Shown piece by piece: positions 34,150 to 63,971 of a stretch of 64,000 bases of DNA. The DNA comes from Scylla paramamosain. Lineage: Eukaryota > Arthropoda > Malacostraca > Decapoda > Portunidae. A program made the translations under genes and the position numbers. The notes under the pieces are model-generated. The model saw only the letters and a program-made list of their open reading frames with translations, was not told the DNA's origin and did no database searches. Where the stretch lies: positions 7,037,501-7,101,500 of the forward strand of contig NC_087152.1 in NCBI RefSeq assembly GCF_035594125.1, written 5' to 3'. The stretch's first letter is position 1. Each line of letters starts with the position of its first letter.

Positions 34150-34905
34150 CATAACAAGCCACACTTCCAGACAACTATCCTCTCTTCTTCAATGAAACTC
34201 AACTGTCCCCCATCTACACTGAACATCCTCAGTCTGTCTTTTACTTATAATCTAAACTGGAAACTTCACATCTCATCTCTAGCTAAAACAGCTTCTATGA
34301 AGTTAGGCATTCTGAGACACCACCAGTTTTTCTCATCTGCCCTCAGCTGCTAACTCAGTACAGGGGCTTTATCTGTCCATGTATGGAGTATGCTTCACAT
34401 GTATGGGGGAGTTCCGCTCATATCCCTATTTTAGACAGGGTAGAATTAAAAGATTTTCATCTTATCAACTCCTTTCCTCTAACTGACTGTCTTCAACCTC
34501 TTTCTCTTTGCCGCAATGTTGCATCTTTTGCTATCTTTTATCACTATTTTCATGCTAATTACTCTTCTGATTTTGCTAACTGCATGCCTTCCCTCGTTCC
34601 ATGGCCCTGCTGCACAAAACTTTCTACTTTTTCTCATCCCTATTCTGTTCATCTCTCAAATGCAAGAGTTATCCAGTATTCTTAATCATTCATCCCTTTC
34701 TCTGGTAAACTCTGGAACTCCCTGCCTGCTTCAGTATTCCCTCCTTCCTATGATTTGAACTCTTTCAAGAGGGGTTTCAAGACACATATATTCAATTTTC
34801 GGTGATTCTCTTAACATCTCTTTTTGGGGCTGGCGCCCCCCCCCCAAAAAAATTTTGTTTTCCTTAGCCAGTTACCCTTTTATGAAAAAAAAAAAAAAAA
34901 AAAGC
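34150..34905 (+). mobile_element. LINE family A, 3' fragment
   Basis: The fragment starts within the reverse transcriptase C-terminal part (DNYPLFFNETQLS region) and continues through the HVWGSSAHIPILDRVE and NVASFAIFYHYFHANYSSDF segments. It ends in a poly(A) run at 34887-34904. Same family as 25556-26765 but opposite strand. Confidence 0.8.
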
Positions 34906-35342
34906 TTGTGAACATTTTACTGGCTATATATTGGAAAATCTAGTCTTTAAATCTCTTTCCCTTCCTTATAGGTTTTGTAAAACTGTGTACAGTTCTTTCA
35001 GTAGTGTGAATTGTTGCATATCACAGTGAAAGAGTGAAATCCTTATTCCCCGCCATGCTTGTAACCAATTCCTATCAAGATTTCAAAACTTAACTGGCCA
35101 ATCAATTTGAAACTTTTAAGAATGGCAAATGAGTAGACTTTTTTTTTCCACTTACTAGTGTTCTTGGCCAGGCTCCTTCACATTAAAATAAAAGGAAATC
35201 CATATATAACTGCACTGATGTGAAGAAACTTTACCCAAAGAAACACAACAAGATAAAACTTGTTCACATTATCATAAACATTTCTTAATGAAATCACATG
35301 AATATGTACACCAAAAAAGAAAAAAAATAATAATACAGTAAT

Positions 35343-35390
<48 letters not shown>

Positions 35391-35408
35391 AATAATAATA
35401 ACAATAAT

Positions 35409-35456
<48 letters not shown>

Positions 35457-35581
35457 ACAATACTTGTTCATGCTATAGCATGTCAGTATACAAGCACTCA
35501 ACACACCTTCCCTCTGGCACTGAGATTCTAACCCCGATGTGAAGCAATACAAAAGTAAATTGCAAGAAATACATATAGAGT

Positions 35582-35667
<86 letters not shown>
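35343..35667. repeat. (ACA)n/(ATA)n and (GA)n arrays
   Basis: A compound triplet array lies at 35343-35455 and (GA) at 35586-35667. Confidence 0.95.
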
Positions 35668-35669
<2 letters not shown>

Positions 35670-36544
35670 TAAATAATAGAAAAAAAGATATACAAGACTC
35701 TGCTTCATAAATCATATACATCAATTGCTACACCCACAACTTGAAATTAGCTATCTTATGTAAATAACACCCTATTCAGTATTAAAATTAGTATAAGCTG
35801 TGTCATAATTGTTAAGAAAATTGTTCTGTGGAGCTAAAAAGTTTGTTTATCTAAATGTATATTTGTGAAACTTTTTAACAAACAAAAACAATGTATTTTA
35901 TCAGGCTAATCATAATTTTCAATCTCACGGCTTCTGATACTGCATCACTAGTCCACTAAGTATGTAGGCCAGATAAGGTTGACACCATAAAGACTGATAA
36001 GTGCATTAGATCTAAAGCTGATAAGACAATACAAGGAAACTCTATACTCGGCTCTGTTTTACCTGCATTCAAGGACTATGATAAAATGTGAAAGAAATTA
36101 GGAATACTAGACAATAGTGCCTGTGACTGAGAAGGCAAGCATGACAAGTAACTAGAAAAGAGACATCAATTTTTCAATTACATATCTAGAGAAATGAACT
36201 GAAACAGACTTTACACTTTAGTTGCATGGCCATCTAAAGGAGTGAGCTTATAAGAAAAGTTGGAAGAGCAACCATATAACAGCTCACTAATACGAGTAGT
36301 TATGAGTACGGAGAAGCATATACACAGAGAGAAGCACACATTCATTGTGTTTGGAAATCTGCACTGTGAAAAGCAAAAATGAGCTGTGAACACTAATTTC
36401 CTAGTATTGGTAAATGTTCACAACTTCCAACCTCTTAAACCACTGTACCAATCCTCTGGCTGAAACACTTTTTTTTACTTCCCCTCCCTTTATCACTTCC
36501 TTTCCTACACACACACACACACACACACATACACAAACACACTC

Positions 36545-37684
36545 TTAGACTTGAAGAAAGTGTCTGACAAAGTACCACACTGTAGACTGCTATAGAAGAT
36601 AAAAAAAAAATATGGAAAAATTTGAGGAAGACTGTTGGAGTAGATGGAGGATTATCTAGATGATAGATAGATAAGAACTGTAATACAAGACCAAAATTCA
36701 TCATGGCAGAAGGTAACTAGTGGTGTCCCACAGGTGTCAGTGTTGGGACCAATAATGTTTGTAATATATGTGAATAACATCAATGAAGAAATAGATAGTT
36801 ATATGAACTTATTTGTGAATGATGCTAAGCTGATGAGAAGGGTAGATAATGTAAATGATTGTATGGTACTGCAAGATGATTTAAATAAGATAAATAGATA
36901 GAGTAAATCTTGGCAAATGGAATTCAATTTAAGTAAATGTAAAGTAATGGAGTTTGGTAAGAGTAAGAAAAGAATACAATATCATTATGAGATGGATGGT
37001 GTGAAGTTAAAGAAGTCAAAAGAGGAAGTGGATTTGGGAGTAACAGTTACTGAAAATCTGACTCTGGACATAGACATTGATAAAATTACTGGAGAGACAA
37101 TGAATTTGTTAAAAAAATAAGAATGGCATCATCATATTTGGATGAAAGAATGATAAAAAAAAGTTGTTGATTTCCATGATAAGACCAAGATTGGAAAATG
37201 TGGTAGTGGTGTGGTCTCCTCATACAGAGAGGAATATTATAAAATTAGAAAGAGTACAAAGAGCAGTCACTAAGATGGTTCCTGAGTTCATTAAGTCAAC
37301 CTATGAAGAGAGATTAAAAATGTTGGAAATTCCTATCCTTGAAAATAGGAGAGAGAGAGAGAGAGAGAGAGAGGAGATTTAATAAACATCTATAGAATGA
37401 TAAATGGTATATAAAATGTGGACAAAGAATATTTTATAAATTTAGACACAGAGTACAAGGGGACAGAGTAAGAAGTTGAAGAAGGTTAACTGTAGAAGAG
37501 ACATCAAGAAGTATAGTTTTCCTCAAGAAGTGTGAACAAATGGAATTAACTCAGTGTAGACAATGTCAATGCCGTAACTGTACATGCTTTTAAGACCAAA
37601 CTGGATAGATACGGAGACAGGAGAATGTGAGATTACTCCCCACCTGTAAACCACAACTAAGCAAACTAGGTAAATACACACATG
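36545..37684 (+). mobile_element. CR1/Jockey-like LINE, second 5'-truncated copy
   Basis: The copy reads LDLKKVSDKVPHCRLL, TSGVPQVSVLGPIMFVIYVN, LFVNDAKLMRRVDNVNDC, WQMEFNLSKCKVMEFGKSKK and IRPRLENVVVVWSPHTERNI. The catalytic FADD box is changed to FVND. It ends AAACTAGGTAAATACACAC like the copy at 16985-19014. Confidence 0.8.
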
Positions 37685-38098
37685 CACAATTATCATCAAT
37701 CTGCAGTCAAGCATGTCATAATTCTTGGTTTATAATAAATGCCTCTAAAACACAGAGTAGTCCTGATGATTGCATGATGTTGATATCATCCTCAGTTTGC
37801 TTACACACTGCTCACTCTGTCAGTTAAACTCCGCAACAAAATTAATGTATGAATTTTATTGCTGATTGGATCTTAATGATAAAAAGAAAGAGACAAACAA
37901 ACAAAAAACATTGACAAACTACAGGTCTTGACATATGCTATTTCATAAATGTACTTGAGCTCACACATCATAACACCAATGGATTCAAAGTGGTGTCATA
38001 ACTATCCTGAATGGGCAATGGCACTGTGCATAATACAGATACCACCCCTATCCTGATCTATGTGCCTGCAGTCTCACACTCTGCTTCTTTGCCTTCAG

Positions 38099-38100
<2 letters not shown>

Positions 38101-38148
<48 letters not shown>

Positions 38149-38427
38149 ATATTTCATACTCACTAGCATCACTGCATTATACAATTATAAAGATATATGG
38201 TTATTTATATGTATGTATGCAAGTAAATAGGTGTGCACAGATATGGGTGGAGTTTGCATGGTCACACCATTCATATCACACAACATAGAACTTTCCATGG
38301 ACAGTTAATTGCCACTGATACAACAATAAAGAATTTCACTTTTATCACTGTTTAGTGCACTTGACACTGGAATCAATTATTTGTATCCATGTAGGCTACC
38401 ACTAAAATACTTCCATGGATGTGAATG

Positions 38428-38522
<95 letters not shown>
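38101..38522. repeat. (CT)n and (TA)n arrays
   Basis: (CT) at 38101-38143 and (TA) at 38430-38522, with ordinary AT-rich sequence between. Confidence 0.95.
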
Positions 38523-38523
<1 letters not shown>

Positions 38524-38525
<2 letters not shown>

Positions 38526-38770
38526 TTAAATGTGATGGTTAACTCAGCTTTTATTAATGAGTCCAGCAGCAATGTGCAGCCAGCCAATTCCACCTTGGCT
38601 ACAACACACTATTGAAGAAGTGTTAAAAAACCTGAAATCACAATCTAGCAAAAATTATTAGCTTCTGTGAAGTCATAAACCTAATTACAAGAGAAAAGGA
38701 CAATCATACGATATAAAGGAAACACCTTAAAGAAGTTAATAAATACTGAGTTAGCCATCACATTTAATGA
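38524..38770. repeat. short inverted repeat flanking
   Basis: TAAATGTGATGGTTAACTCA (38526) and inverted TAAATGTGATGGCTAACTCA (from 38766 down) continue as TTTATTAA on both arms. They are separated by about 200 bp and adjoin a (TA)n array. Possibly MITE ends. Confidence 0.45.
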
Positions 38771-39650
38771 AACACATATATAACATAAGATGAAGTGGAG
38801 ACGTGGCCGTGAATGATGATTTTGGATGACATATAAACACTGGAAATCACCACAGCCCAGATCAATGATCATGGGTCATGACAGTATGGTCTTGGCAGTG
38901 TAATTCCCTACTTTCCTGAGATAGCATTTCTCATAAATGAAGTTTCATAACATATCTTGAGGACCATTTTTTTCCATACCATGAGCAAAAAGCTATTATG
39001 GTGTCGTCTCATAACATTTTATTCTTGCTTATCACACTACTTCCCACCACTGTAGTATTTGTATGGAAAAATTTATGAGCTTCAAAATTAATATTTCTGC
39101 AGCTGAAGAGGCATAGCTTGGGAAAGGTGGCTGTTATGGCACCAACTAATCAGCCATGATGACGTGGCCACTAACTATGGTCACCATAAATGAAGATGAT
39201 CTGGAGGCCATGCCCTTTGCTTCCACCCAACTTCCACCAGGACAGCTGGTTGATGCACTCAATGTCCTTTCCATTTCCCAATATTTTTCACACTTAAGAT
39301 ATTTTCAGTCACATATAAATTAGTCTTGCCTTAAGCTGATTTTTTTTAAATGTCCATACAAACATAATATTAATAGTTAAACAAACTTTTAGGATATTTC
39401 TTAAAATCAGCTAGAGGCAAACCTGACTGATATGACTGAAAACCATCAATGGGTGGGATTTCTGGATTAGCTTACCCTGCAGCAAAAAGTTGTCAAATCA
39501 CATATAAATGTGAATGTTCAACTACACATGGATATTCAACTGGTCACAGCAAAAGAGATTCACACTCTATATTCCCAGCAATCATGCCAATTGACAGACT
39601 GTGGTGCCATACTTTGCCTGTTCATGTGTAGAGGGCTACATCACGTAATG

Positions 39651-39975
39651 CAGTGATTCTCAGCCATGGGTAAATTTAAACCTTGGTGGTAAAACATTAC
39701 ATGGCAGGTGGTAAATAATTGATGTACCTGATAATTGAATAATAATTCATTTAAATTTCATTTTGTAAAATGAGAAAGAGAGCGAAAATGCTAAGTGTGT
39801 GTGTGTGTGTGTGTGAGGGAAAGAGGGAAGGGGAGGAGGGAGGGATAGTATCAGTCAATCCTGTCCATTCCAGTTCAATCCTGTTTGGGATTTTTTTTTA
39901 TGTGGAAGTAAGGGGGTACATGGAGGAATACATCAAACTGAGGGGGTTGATGATGGAGGACAGGTTGAGAATCCA
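39651..39975. mobile_element. possible hAT-type non-autonomous element
   Basis: Left end CAGTGATTCTCAGCC and inverted right end GGATTCTCAACCTG resemble hAT termini. The interior has a (TG)n run and purine-rich sequence. I could not find a matching 8-bp target duplication. Confidence 0.35.
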
Positions 39976-40159
39976 AGAAATAAAGCATGTCTGGTTCTTC
40001 CTAAATCAGACAAAATACAACCACACCAAATCACAAAAAAGAATGATGTCCCTCACACAAGGCTCTGCCTGCCTCCTCAACCCACCATAACTGACATCAT
40101 TATAGGGGCACCAGCCCCTCGATCCCTGCCAGAATTCATATAACCTAGCAAATTTCATT

Positions 40160-40325
40160 GTTGTTTTCCATGGTCAGTAGGCATCATTCACCTACGGCTG
40201 TCTGTTGCTCACCCAGCCAGCTGTTCCCCTATGGAAAGAGCTCAGAGCTCATACTGATCCATCTTTGAATAAGACTGAGATCAATTACATGTTTGCTGGA
40301 TCACACATGTGCAATCAGTGCAAGT
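40160..40325 (-). mobile_element. SINE tail, inverted second copy
   Basis: On the minus strand it matches the body of the SINE at 16633-16922: TGCACATGTGTGATC, AGTATGAGCTCTGAGCTCT, CCATAGGGGAACAGCTGGCT and CGTAGGTGAATGAT. The tRNA head is missing. Confidence 0.65.
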
Positions 40326-40567
40326 GGCAGGTAGCTAAGAGGTTACTTTGATAAGACCAGCTAAACATATACTTTGATAAAGAAAACTCAGTCTCGCCAT
40401 AGCTTCATCAGTCAGTCACATGAGATCTACAGTCCTTACCTGGTACACCCATTCTTCTCCCTTGGTCAACTCTTTAACAACAAGCTCCCTCCATTACTTA
40501 ACATTACCAAGGAGATATGGGCTCTGTTATCTGGAGAACCAACTGTACTATCCAAAAATCTATTTTA

Positions 40568-41195
40568 CAGGGTGGATAAAAAAAATGTTACCATTATAAA
40601 ATTCTTGTAATTTTCACAAAAAAAAAAAAACTATCATATTTCTCTTATTTTCATGAGACTCAAAGCTGAAACCTTAGATTTTCATCCAAAATCATAAATG
40701 GATCCATCTTGATATTCAGTACAAGAAATGGTAAAGATTGTGGATACCCATTCTGTGATTACATCAGTAGTCCTCACTCAGTAACAACTTTCTGCAGTGT
40801 GAGCTTGTACACTAAATCTTGTAGGGAAATATGTGAAGATTTTGGTGTATAATGCATCTTACAGTAGTCCTTTGAGAGATCAGCCTCCTGTGATAAACAT
40901 CTTGTTGATTTCCTTGGTAATTCCTCCAAACATTGTCTGAGTCTCAATACTGTTGTCTGTCCTTGCAGACTGTAGCCGACCAGTCCTTTATTTTTATTCC
41001 CAACACTTCCTATTTCCCTAAATTAGTCAATTAGACGCCTCTCCTGCACTGAATATTAAGTTGCTGGATGTATACATGCTTTTGGATGAAAATCTAAGGC
41101 TAAAGCTATGGTTCTCCTGGAAATAAGAGAAATATGTTATTTTTTTGTGGAAATGACAAGAATTTTAAAATGGTTACTTTTCTTGGTCCATCCTG
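40568..41195. mobile_element. Tc1/mariner-like MITE with about 125-bp inverted repeats
   Basis: The left end CAGGGTGGATAAAAAAAATG and the inverted right end CAGGATGGACCAAGAAAAGT are flanked by TA. The inverted similarity continues for about 125 bp, to GATTTTCATCCAAAA on both sides. The roughly 380-bp interior has no recognised frame. Confidence 0.75.
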
Positions 41196-42130
41196 TAAAT
41201 CAATATAGTAAACACACTATAATACCAGAGCAGAAATCTTGCTAGCAGATCCTCTATTTCCATAATAATATGAATGTGATTCAGTCACACCGAACATATA
41301 CTTAATAAGATCAGATGCTGCAATAAGCCCTGTTCCTTCGCTGATAATATCCCACCACCTACTACCATGAAGTGTGCATCACCTGAAGTCATAAGCCTAA
41401 AAACAACTTTTCAGAAGAGCCTACCCAGGTAAGTGTGAACCTCACACCTAAGGCTCACTACCACACATCAAGCAAGTCTACAGGCACATAAGAGAAACTT
41501 TACACTCGAAATAGGATATTTAAGGATCGTCGCCAAGGAGAAAGTCTTGGTCCATCATAGTACTTTCACCACACTCTACTTTCTCCCATTTCAGGAATTG
41601 CGATGCGAATCAAATCTCAAGTGTTCTGTTGCTCTCACCACTCGATGCACTCACACTCACTCGATCACAGATTCCATTAAGCACAAAGGGAAGTACATGA
41701 AAACAATGAATTACCGAGAAGACCACGGAACGTCTAACTTCACCCACTTCCAGCCCCGGAGTGACCCACAGCCGCAGATCCGCACTCTCCGGCTCTCGGG
41801 CCTCGGCTACACACACACACACACACACAGCCTGTCCCAACCTCTAAACCTCAGGATAACCTCGTTTATGATATCCGTCGCGCAGTTTGATATGGACCTT
41901 AATGTGCTAAGGTGCCATGTCTGTTTCTGTATGATAACTCTATTTTGGTCACAGTGTGTCATTTTGCACCTCACATGCACATTTGCGCAGGTTACTTTTA
42001 TGCGCGTGTTAAGCTTGTCAGGGCGTCCGGACACAATCGCTCTCATTCATGGGTTCTTTTATCAACAATGTACGTGATTGTGAAAAATATCGCTGACATT
42101 GTGTTGTATGTAAATCCATGTAACTCCTGC

Positions 42131-42132
<2 letters not shown>

Positions 42133-42181
<49 letters not shown>

Positions 42182-42869
42182 TTATTAGTTTACTAATTTA
42201 CTCACACAAGGGAGTTGTGAAATTGGCAGACTGCTCATCCTGTGACGGCAGCAGGCATCTCGTTTGGCACAAGAAAATAACTTGACAGATTTGCATTGTG
42301 CAGCACACGTGTCTACCTATAACGCACTACCTAAAAAGTGGCTATATTCTTCATAATGTCTTATTTTGGGAGAATATTTAGGCGATACTAGTTTATGTGG
42401 AGCAAGAACAATATAGTAGCAGTAGTAGTAGTAGTAGTAAAAATAACAACCATCATCATTATTATTATCATCACTGACAACAAATATACGAGTCACGCTG
42501 CTTTTATAATACCTGCCAGTCTTGCCGCCAAGGGCACAGCAGCTCCATCCCTCCATTCCTTATTAGTCTTACCGTATGATGACAGTTATTATCCATGCGA
42601 TATTATCTCAAGAAGTGCTATATACAAATTTTCCGTGTGTATTTCGTTAAGTTTACAAATAGTTGTGCCTAGACTTGTTTGTAAAATGAGGGTCGTAAAG
42701 ATTCGGTACAGTGTTATTTATCGTTTGTAATCCTTGTGTAATGTGCATCGTCAAAATGACTCGGAAAAATCCTCCGACACGGAACTATAGACCTTTTTTC
42801 CCCACTTTTTTTTTTTTTTTATAGGAACAACTTTTCCCTTTATTTATTTATTTTTTTATTTATTTATCT

Positions 42870-42952
<83 letters not shown>

Positions 42953-43038
42953 GCTTGACCAAGGATATAAAAAAAATGGTCTTCCAAGAAATTAAAATAA
43001 AACCATTATATAATAGCAACACAAGTATAATAATAATG

Positions 43039-43096
<58 letters not shown>

Positions 43097-43114
43097 GAAG
43101 AAGAAGAAGAAGAA
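42133..43114. repeat. (GA)n, T-run-(GT)n and (AAT)n-(AAG)n arrays
   Basis: (GA) at 42133-42178, a T run followed by (GT) to 42950, and (AAT) then (AAG) at 43027-43114. Confidence 0.95.
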
Positions 43115-43959
43115 ATATTTCAAAACTTTTTGTACACGTATTGCAAAATTAACAGGTCATCGATATTATGAGAGCTATATCGAAGACGAAGATCCATGAA
43201 ACAAACTGGACAAGAAAGTGGCTACCATGATCTAATAAGGACTTCCACTGACCTTGGTGGCAACAGATGTGTGCGTGAGAGACGTGATAAGGCGAACTTG
43301 ATGAGGACTTCAGGGTTGGATGCCACGATCCGAGCACCCGGCTTCTGCTTATCAATTGTGTTTCAAGGCATGTCATGTTGGGCAACGCGTTCATTTACAT
43401 ATTATGATCTCAATTCAACAACGCATCACGTGCTTTTGGGAGATGACGTCACTGTGAGCTAATCACTGCGTTACACACTTCAGAATTTTCAAAAAATTGC
43501 ACTGCAATTCCTGATATATGTTACTAATTTAGTATGTGGAGGGTACAAACTAAAGCATTTAATACTTTTATGGTGAAAAAGCCCAAACATCAGTTAAAAC
43601 ACCGTGAATCTACTCATCAAAATACAAGACGACAACAAACTTCAACTCATCCAGCAAGGTGAATACACGACAAACATTCCATAATCTTTTATTACTAGTT
43701 AAACAACTTTCTACATTTATAAATTTGCCGGTTCAGTTTGTTTTATTTTGTTAGCCAATATGGGGCTTCCGGGGCTAGATAATGCTTGTTCATATACAAA
43801 TGAATAACACAATAATTACACACCTGTAAATTATGCCTCTTGAACATTTTCATCTCAACATGGATGTTGAAGTGGTGAAATGAGCTGGCATGATCTGCAT
43901 CCGGTAGCTAAAATTAATGTAAATTTATATAAGTACACCCGTCTACTATTTTCGGATGA

Positions 43960-44442
<483 letters not shown>

Positions 44443-45479
44443 GAAGATGTGAGGTAGATGTTTGTCTCCAAACAAGTCCGAGCGAGTTCCAAACAGAAAG
44501 AAGAGGAAGGTGAAGAAGCAACGATGACTATATGATCTGATCCTCGGTAGGGCATTAGGAAAACCTGGTAACAATGAAGGAGCCTCAGAAGGGCATTAAT
44601 TAGGAAGACTTGGCAACAATGAAGGAGGTAGCGCCTCCTGATCCATGCCTACGTCTTTGAGTGTATAATACTTTGCAAAGAAAAGGCGATCAGGTGCCAG
44701 CTAATTACTCTAAAATGTCATGTGAATACCATATATTACTCCATAAGGAGTCAATGCATGACATAATATGAATAATGGATGTTATTTTGCAGAGAGAGAA
44801 AAAAAAAAGCAAAAATAGCTGTCTGCCTTTACCTGTAAATATCTCGGTTCATCTTTCTTTTTTCTTTTCCTTATTTCTTGCTAACCATTGTACCAATTGT
44901 AATGAAACTTTTTTTTTTTTTTTTTTTTTTGCATATGAAAGTTATAATAGTGCTATTTTGTGTTGGAAGCAGATTTTTTTTCATTTCTTTTTTTTTTTTT
45001 TAGATTTAGGTTCTTGATATTTATAAATTAGCAATATTTTCTAGACGACCAAAAGTTGAAAAATTCCGCGAGAAATTTTAATAAGCAAATTAAAAAATCC
45101 TTCCCAACAAATTGTTAATAATCGAATGTAGTTTACTTGCAGTTTTTTTTTTTATCAACTTTCCGTCAGAGATAACAGAAATATCACAATTTCCGTTGAA
45201 AAAAGAAAGAAGAAAAAATCGAAAACATTGTTAATGTAATTATTTATGAAGCGATATACTGTACTTAACATGTACCATCTCACTATTGTACATACTATAC
45301 CCGAGATTCGAGAAAATCGGTTGATGAATAGTGATTTTAGGGTTTTGGCCAGATGGTCCCCTTAATGCATAAATTTGTCTAATTTTTTAGTCTTTGGTAT
45401 GGACCTCGAGTGAATCTACACCTGAAGACAGAGGAGAGTGATCGACTTTACAAGTTTGTCACTTGTAAGCTATTAAGTG

Positions 45480-45790
45480 ATGGCTCACTTAAGTAAGCGG
45501 GACACTGGTCAGTAGACCTTCCATCTCAGGGCGCTGGAGACAATGTGCTTGTGCTGTCGGGAACACGGCAGTGACCATCAAGGGGAGCAGGAAGAGAAGT
45601 GAGGTACGTCTGGCAGTCTTGCAATCTCCACCTAACTTGACTGTAAACAAATCTCTTTACCTGTGGGCCTGTGGCTGCGTGTCCTTCGGCGGCACCATCT
45701 GCTGGCACGTCAGGCACGGTGTGTAAGGAGCGGTTGTAGCAGGTAAGCCGCCGCCGTTGTGACCTTTGGCCAAGATCTTATTAAATCGAG
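45480..45790. promoter_or_regulatory. candidate divergent promoter / first-exon region for INTU and CPT1
   Basis: This is a local rise in GC and CpG between AT-rich flanks. On the plus strand there are donor-like sites AGTGAG|GTACGT (GT at 45604) and GCAG|GTAAGC (GT at 45743), suitable for the non-coding INTU first exon. On the minus strand CCCACAG|GTAAAG ends at 45661 and could serve a CPT1 first exon. No TATA box was seen. Joining CPT1 to this site would need a 15-kb first intron. Direct evidence is limited to composition and splice motifs. Confidence 0.4.
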
Positions 45791-46419
45791 GGGTTTAATG
45801 AAAATCATCTTGGTCTACTAATTTTAGTAAAATTTCACTCACCTGTCTCTATTCTTCTAGTTTTGAATTAATCTACCTGTTTTTTTTTATTTTTTATTTT
45901 TTTAGTCGTGATTCTACATATTTAATAAAGGCATTGGCAGTGAAACTGACTCCATCTAAACCTAACCTAACACAGCCTTAAGATGGAAATGCTAATGTTA
46001 ATTAATTATTATCCAAAATTGGTTCAGGTGAAGTTTATAAAATGAATCTTGTGTGTCTATCTTTGGCTTGTGTATGGCAGAATATTGGGTTAGGTTTCAT
46101 ATAATTTTGTGTGATTTATGCCTACAAGACATGTCTCATAATTTTTTGCATATGATTTTGGACAGTCCTCTTTTGAGACTGGCATCTTTAGGTCTTTTTT
46201 GTTGCTTTGTCCTCTTACATGAGAATTTCTGATGATCTCTTTTTTGGATTGTATTCAATAGGGACTAACCCCTCATATGATTATTTTTTTTAATCTTTTT
46301 GTTGCTCTTGGCAAGGACCTCTCATGTGAAAAAAAAAAAAAAATCAAAGTTGACCTCTACTGTGGTCAGACAACAGAAGCCTGTATTCTTTAATATCTCA
46401 ACACTTTATCTCATTTACA

Positions 46420-46666
46420 ATCAAAAGATTAATACAAGAGTTAACCTGTATTCTCAATCATTCATCCTTTCTCTGGTAAACTCTGGAACTCCCTGCCTAC
46501 TTCTGTATTTCCACTTTCCTCTTTCAAGAAGGTTTCAAGACACTTATCCTCCAATATTTGATTATTCTGTTTGACTTAACTTTAGGAACTGGCACTTAAG
46601 TGGGCCTTTTTTTTTTTTTCAAATTTTTATTGCCCTTTGCTAGTGTCCCTCTTACAAAAAAAAGAC
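46420..46666 (+). mobile_element. LINE family A, short 3' remnant
   Basis: Only the last coding codons (SQSFILSLVNSGTPCLLLYF) and the 3' tail remain, ending near CCCTCTTACAAAAAAAAG. It lies in the INTU 5' intron, if first exons are near 45.6 kb. Confidence 0.7.
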
Positions 46667-46669
46667 TGT

Positions 46670-47119
46670 AGTGGTTGATATTGAAGGCCTACAAGGATGT
46701 TTGTGTAACTCACTTTCTGGGTTTCCCCATTAAATTTTTATACAGATTGCTACGAAAGTCTTGTGGTATAGTGCCTGTGTTAGCAGCTCTTCACTATTCA
46801 AACCTTGCAGCTGGTGGTGGTCATGTATTTGTGTTCAACTCTGAAATTAGTGTTATTTCTTTATTCAAGGTGTGTTTCATTTTTTTCTCTTATTTTAATA
46901 CTGACGTTAAGTCACTTCCTGGGAGAATGTTCCAGGATCTCACTACTTTTATAAAATATTTTCTTGCATCTCAGTTGCTTCTTAGGTATTGCTGTGCATT
47001 TGTGTGATGGTTTCATCTTTAGAAATATTCGTTGACACACTTTGGTATTGTGTATTCCCATCTTGGTTTTGAACACTTGTTGAATTTTGTCCCTACTATA
47101 AGCTAGTGTCTTCAAGTTC

Positions 47120-47150
<31 letters not shown>

Positions 47151-47600
47151 CATTTTTCATTTGTAAGCTATTTCAGTGTTGGAATGAATCTGGTAGCCCT
47201 GCATTGTACATTTTTCTGTAATTTTAATGTCCTTGATCTTCTAAGGATACCATTTCTGATTAACAAATTTTAGGTGGGATCTTACCAGTGATGTATACAT
47301 TATAAAGGCTTAAATATTTCCTTGTCTTTTGTGCTAATTGTTCTGATGAATCCTACCATCCTATTGGTTTTGTGAATTTTTTTGCTGTGTGTTCTTCAGT
47401 GTTTAATTTCTTATTGATCTCCACTCCTAGAGTCTTTCTCAAGTTAGTACCCCTCATGTCTGATATTATCAACGGGAAAGATTCTCATGAAAACCTAACA
47501 ATTCTCTATAAGATTTTGAAAATAATCTCATTGAGGAAACAAAACATTTGAAAATATTGGTAAGTTGCTCTCTGGCATTCAGTAAAGCAGTGGTTGCATT
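46670..47600. other. AT-rich sequence before INTU exon 1, perhaps old repeat
   Basis: No gene is seen. The stretch has a 29-bp T run at 47123-47150. Phrases such as TGTATTCCCATCTTGGTTTT suggest a decayed interspersed repeat, which I could not classify. Confidence 0.35.
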
Positions 47601-47637
47601 CTCTGCAGTGCAGTGAAGTCAAAACTACATTAGCATC

Positions 47638-63971
<16,334 letters not shown>

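Noticed and set aside
38415..38872. Two short frames with similar ends ([12 protein letters not shown] and SLNVMANSVFIN) as peptide genes
   Set aside because: The likeness comes from a DNA inverted repeat next to a (TA)n array; no start context or further coding signal.
41547..42077. 176-codon frame on the plus strand as a gene
   Set aside because: It crosses an (AC)n run, shows no family resemblance and lies in mixed-composition sequence; more likely non-coding or part of a UTR.
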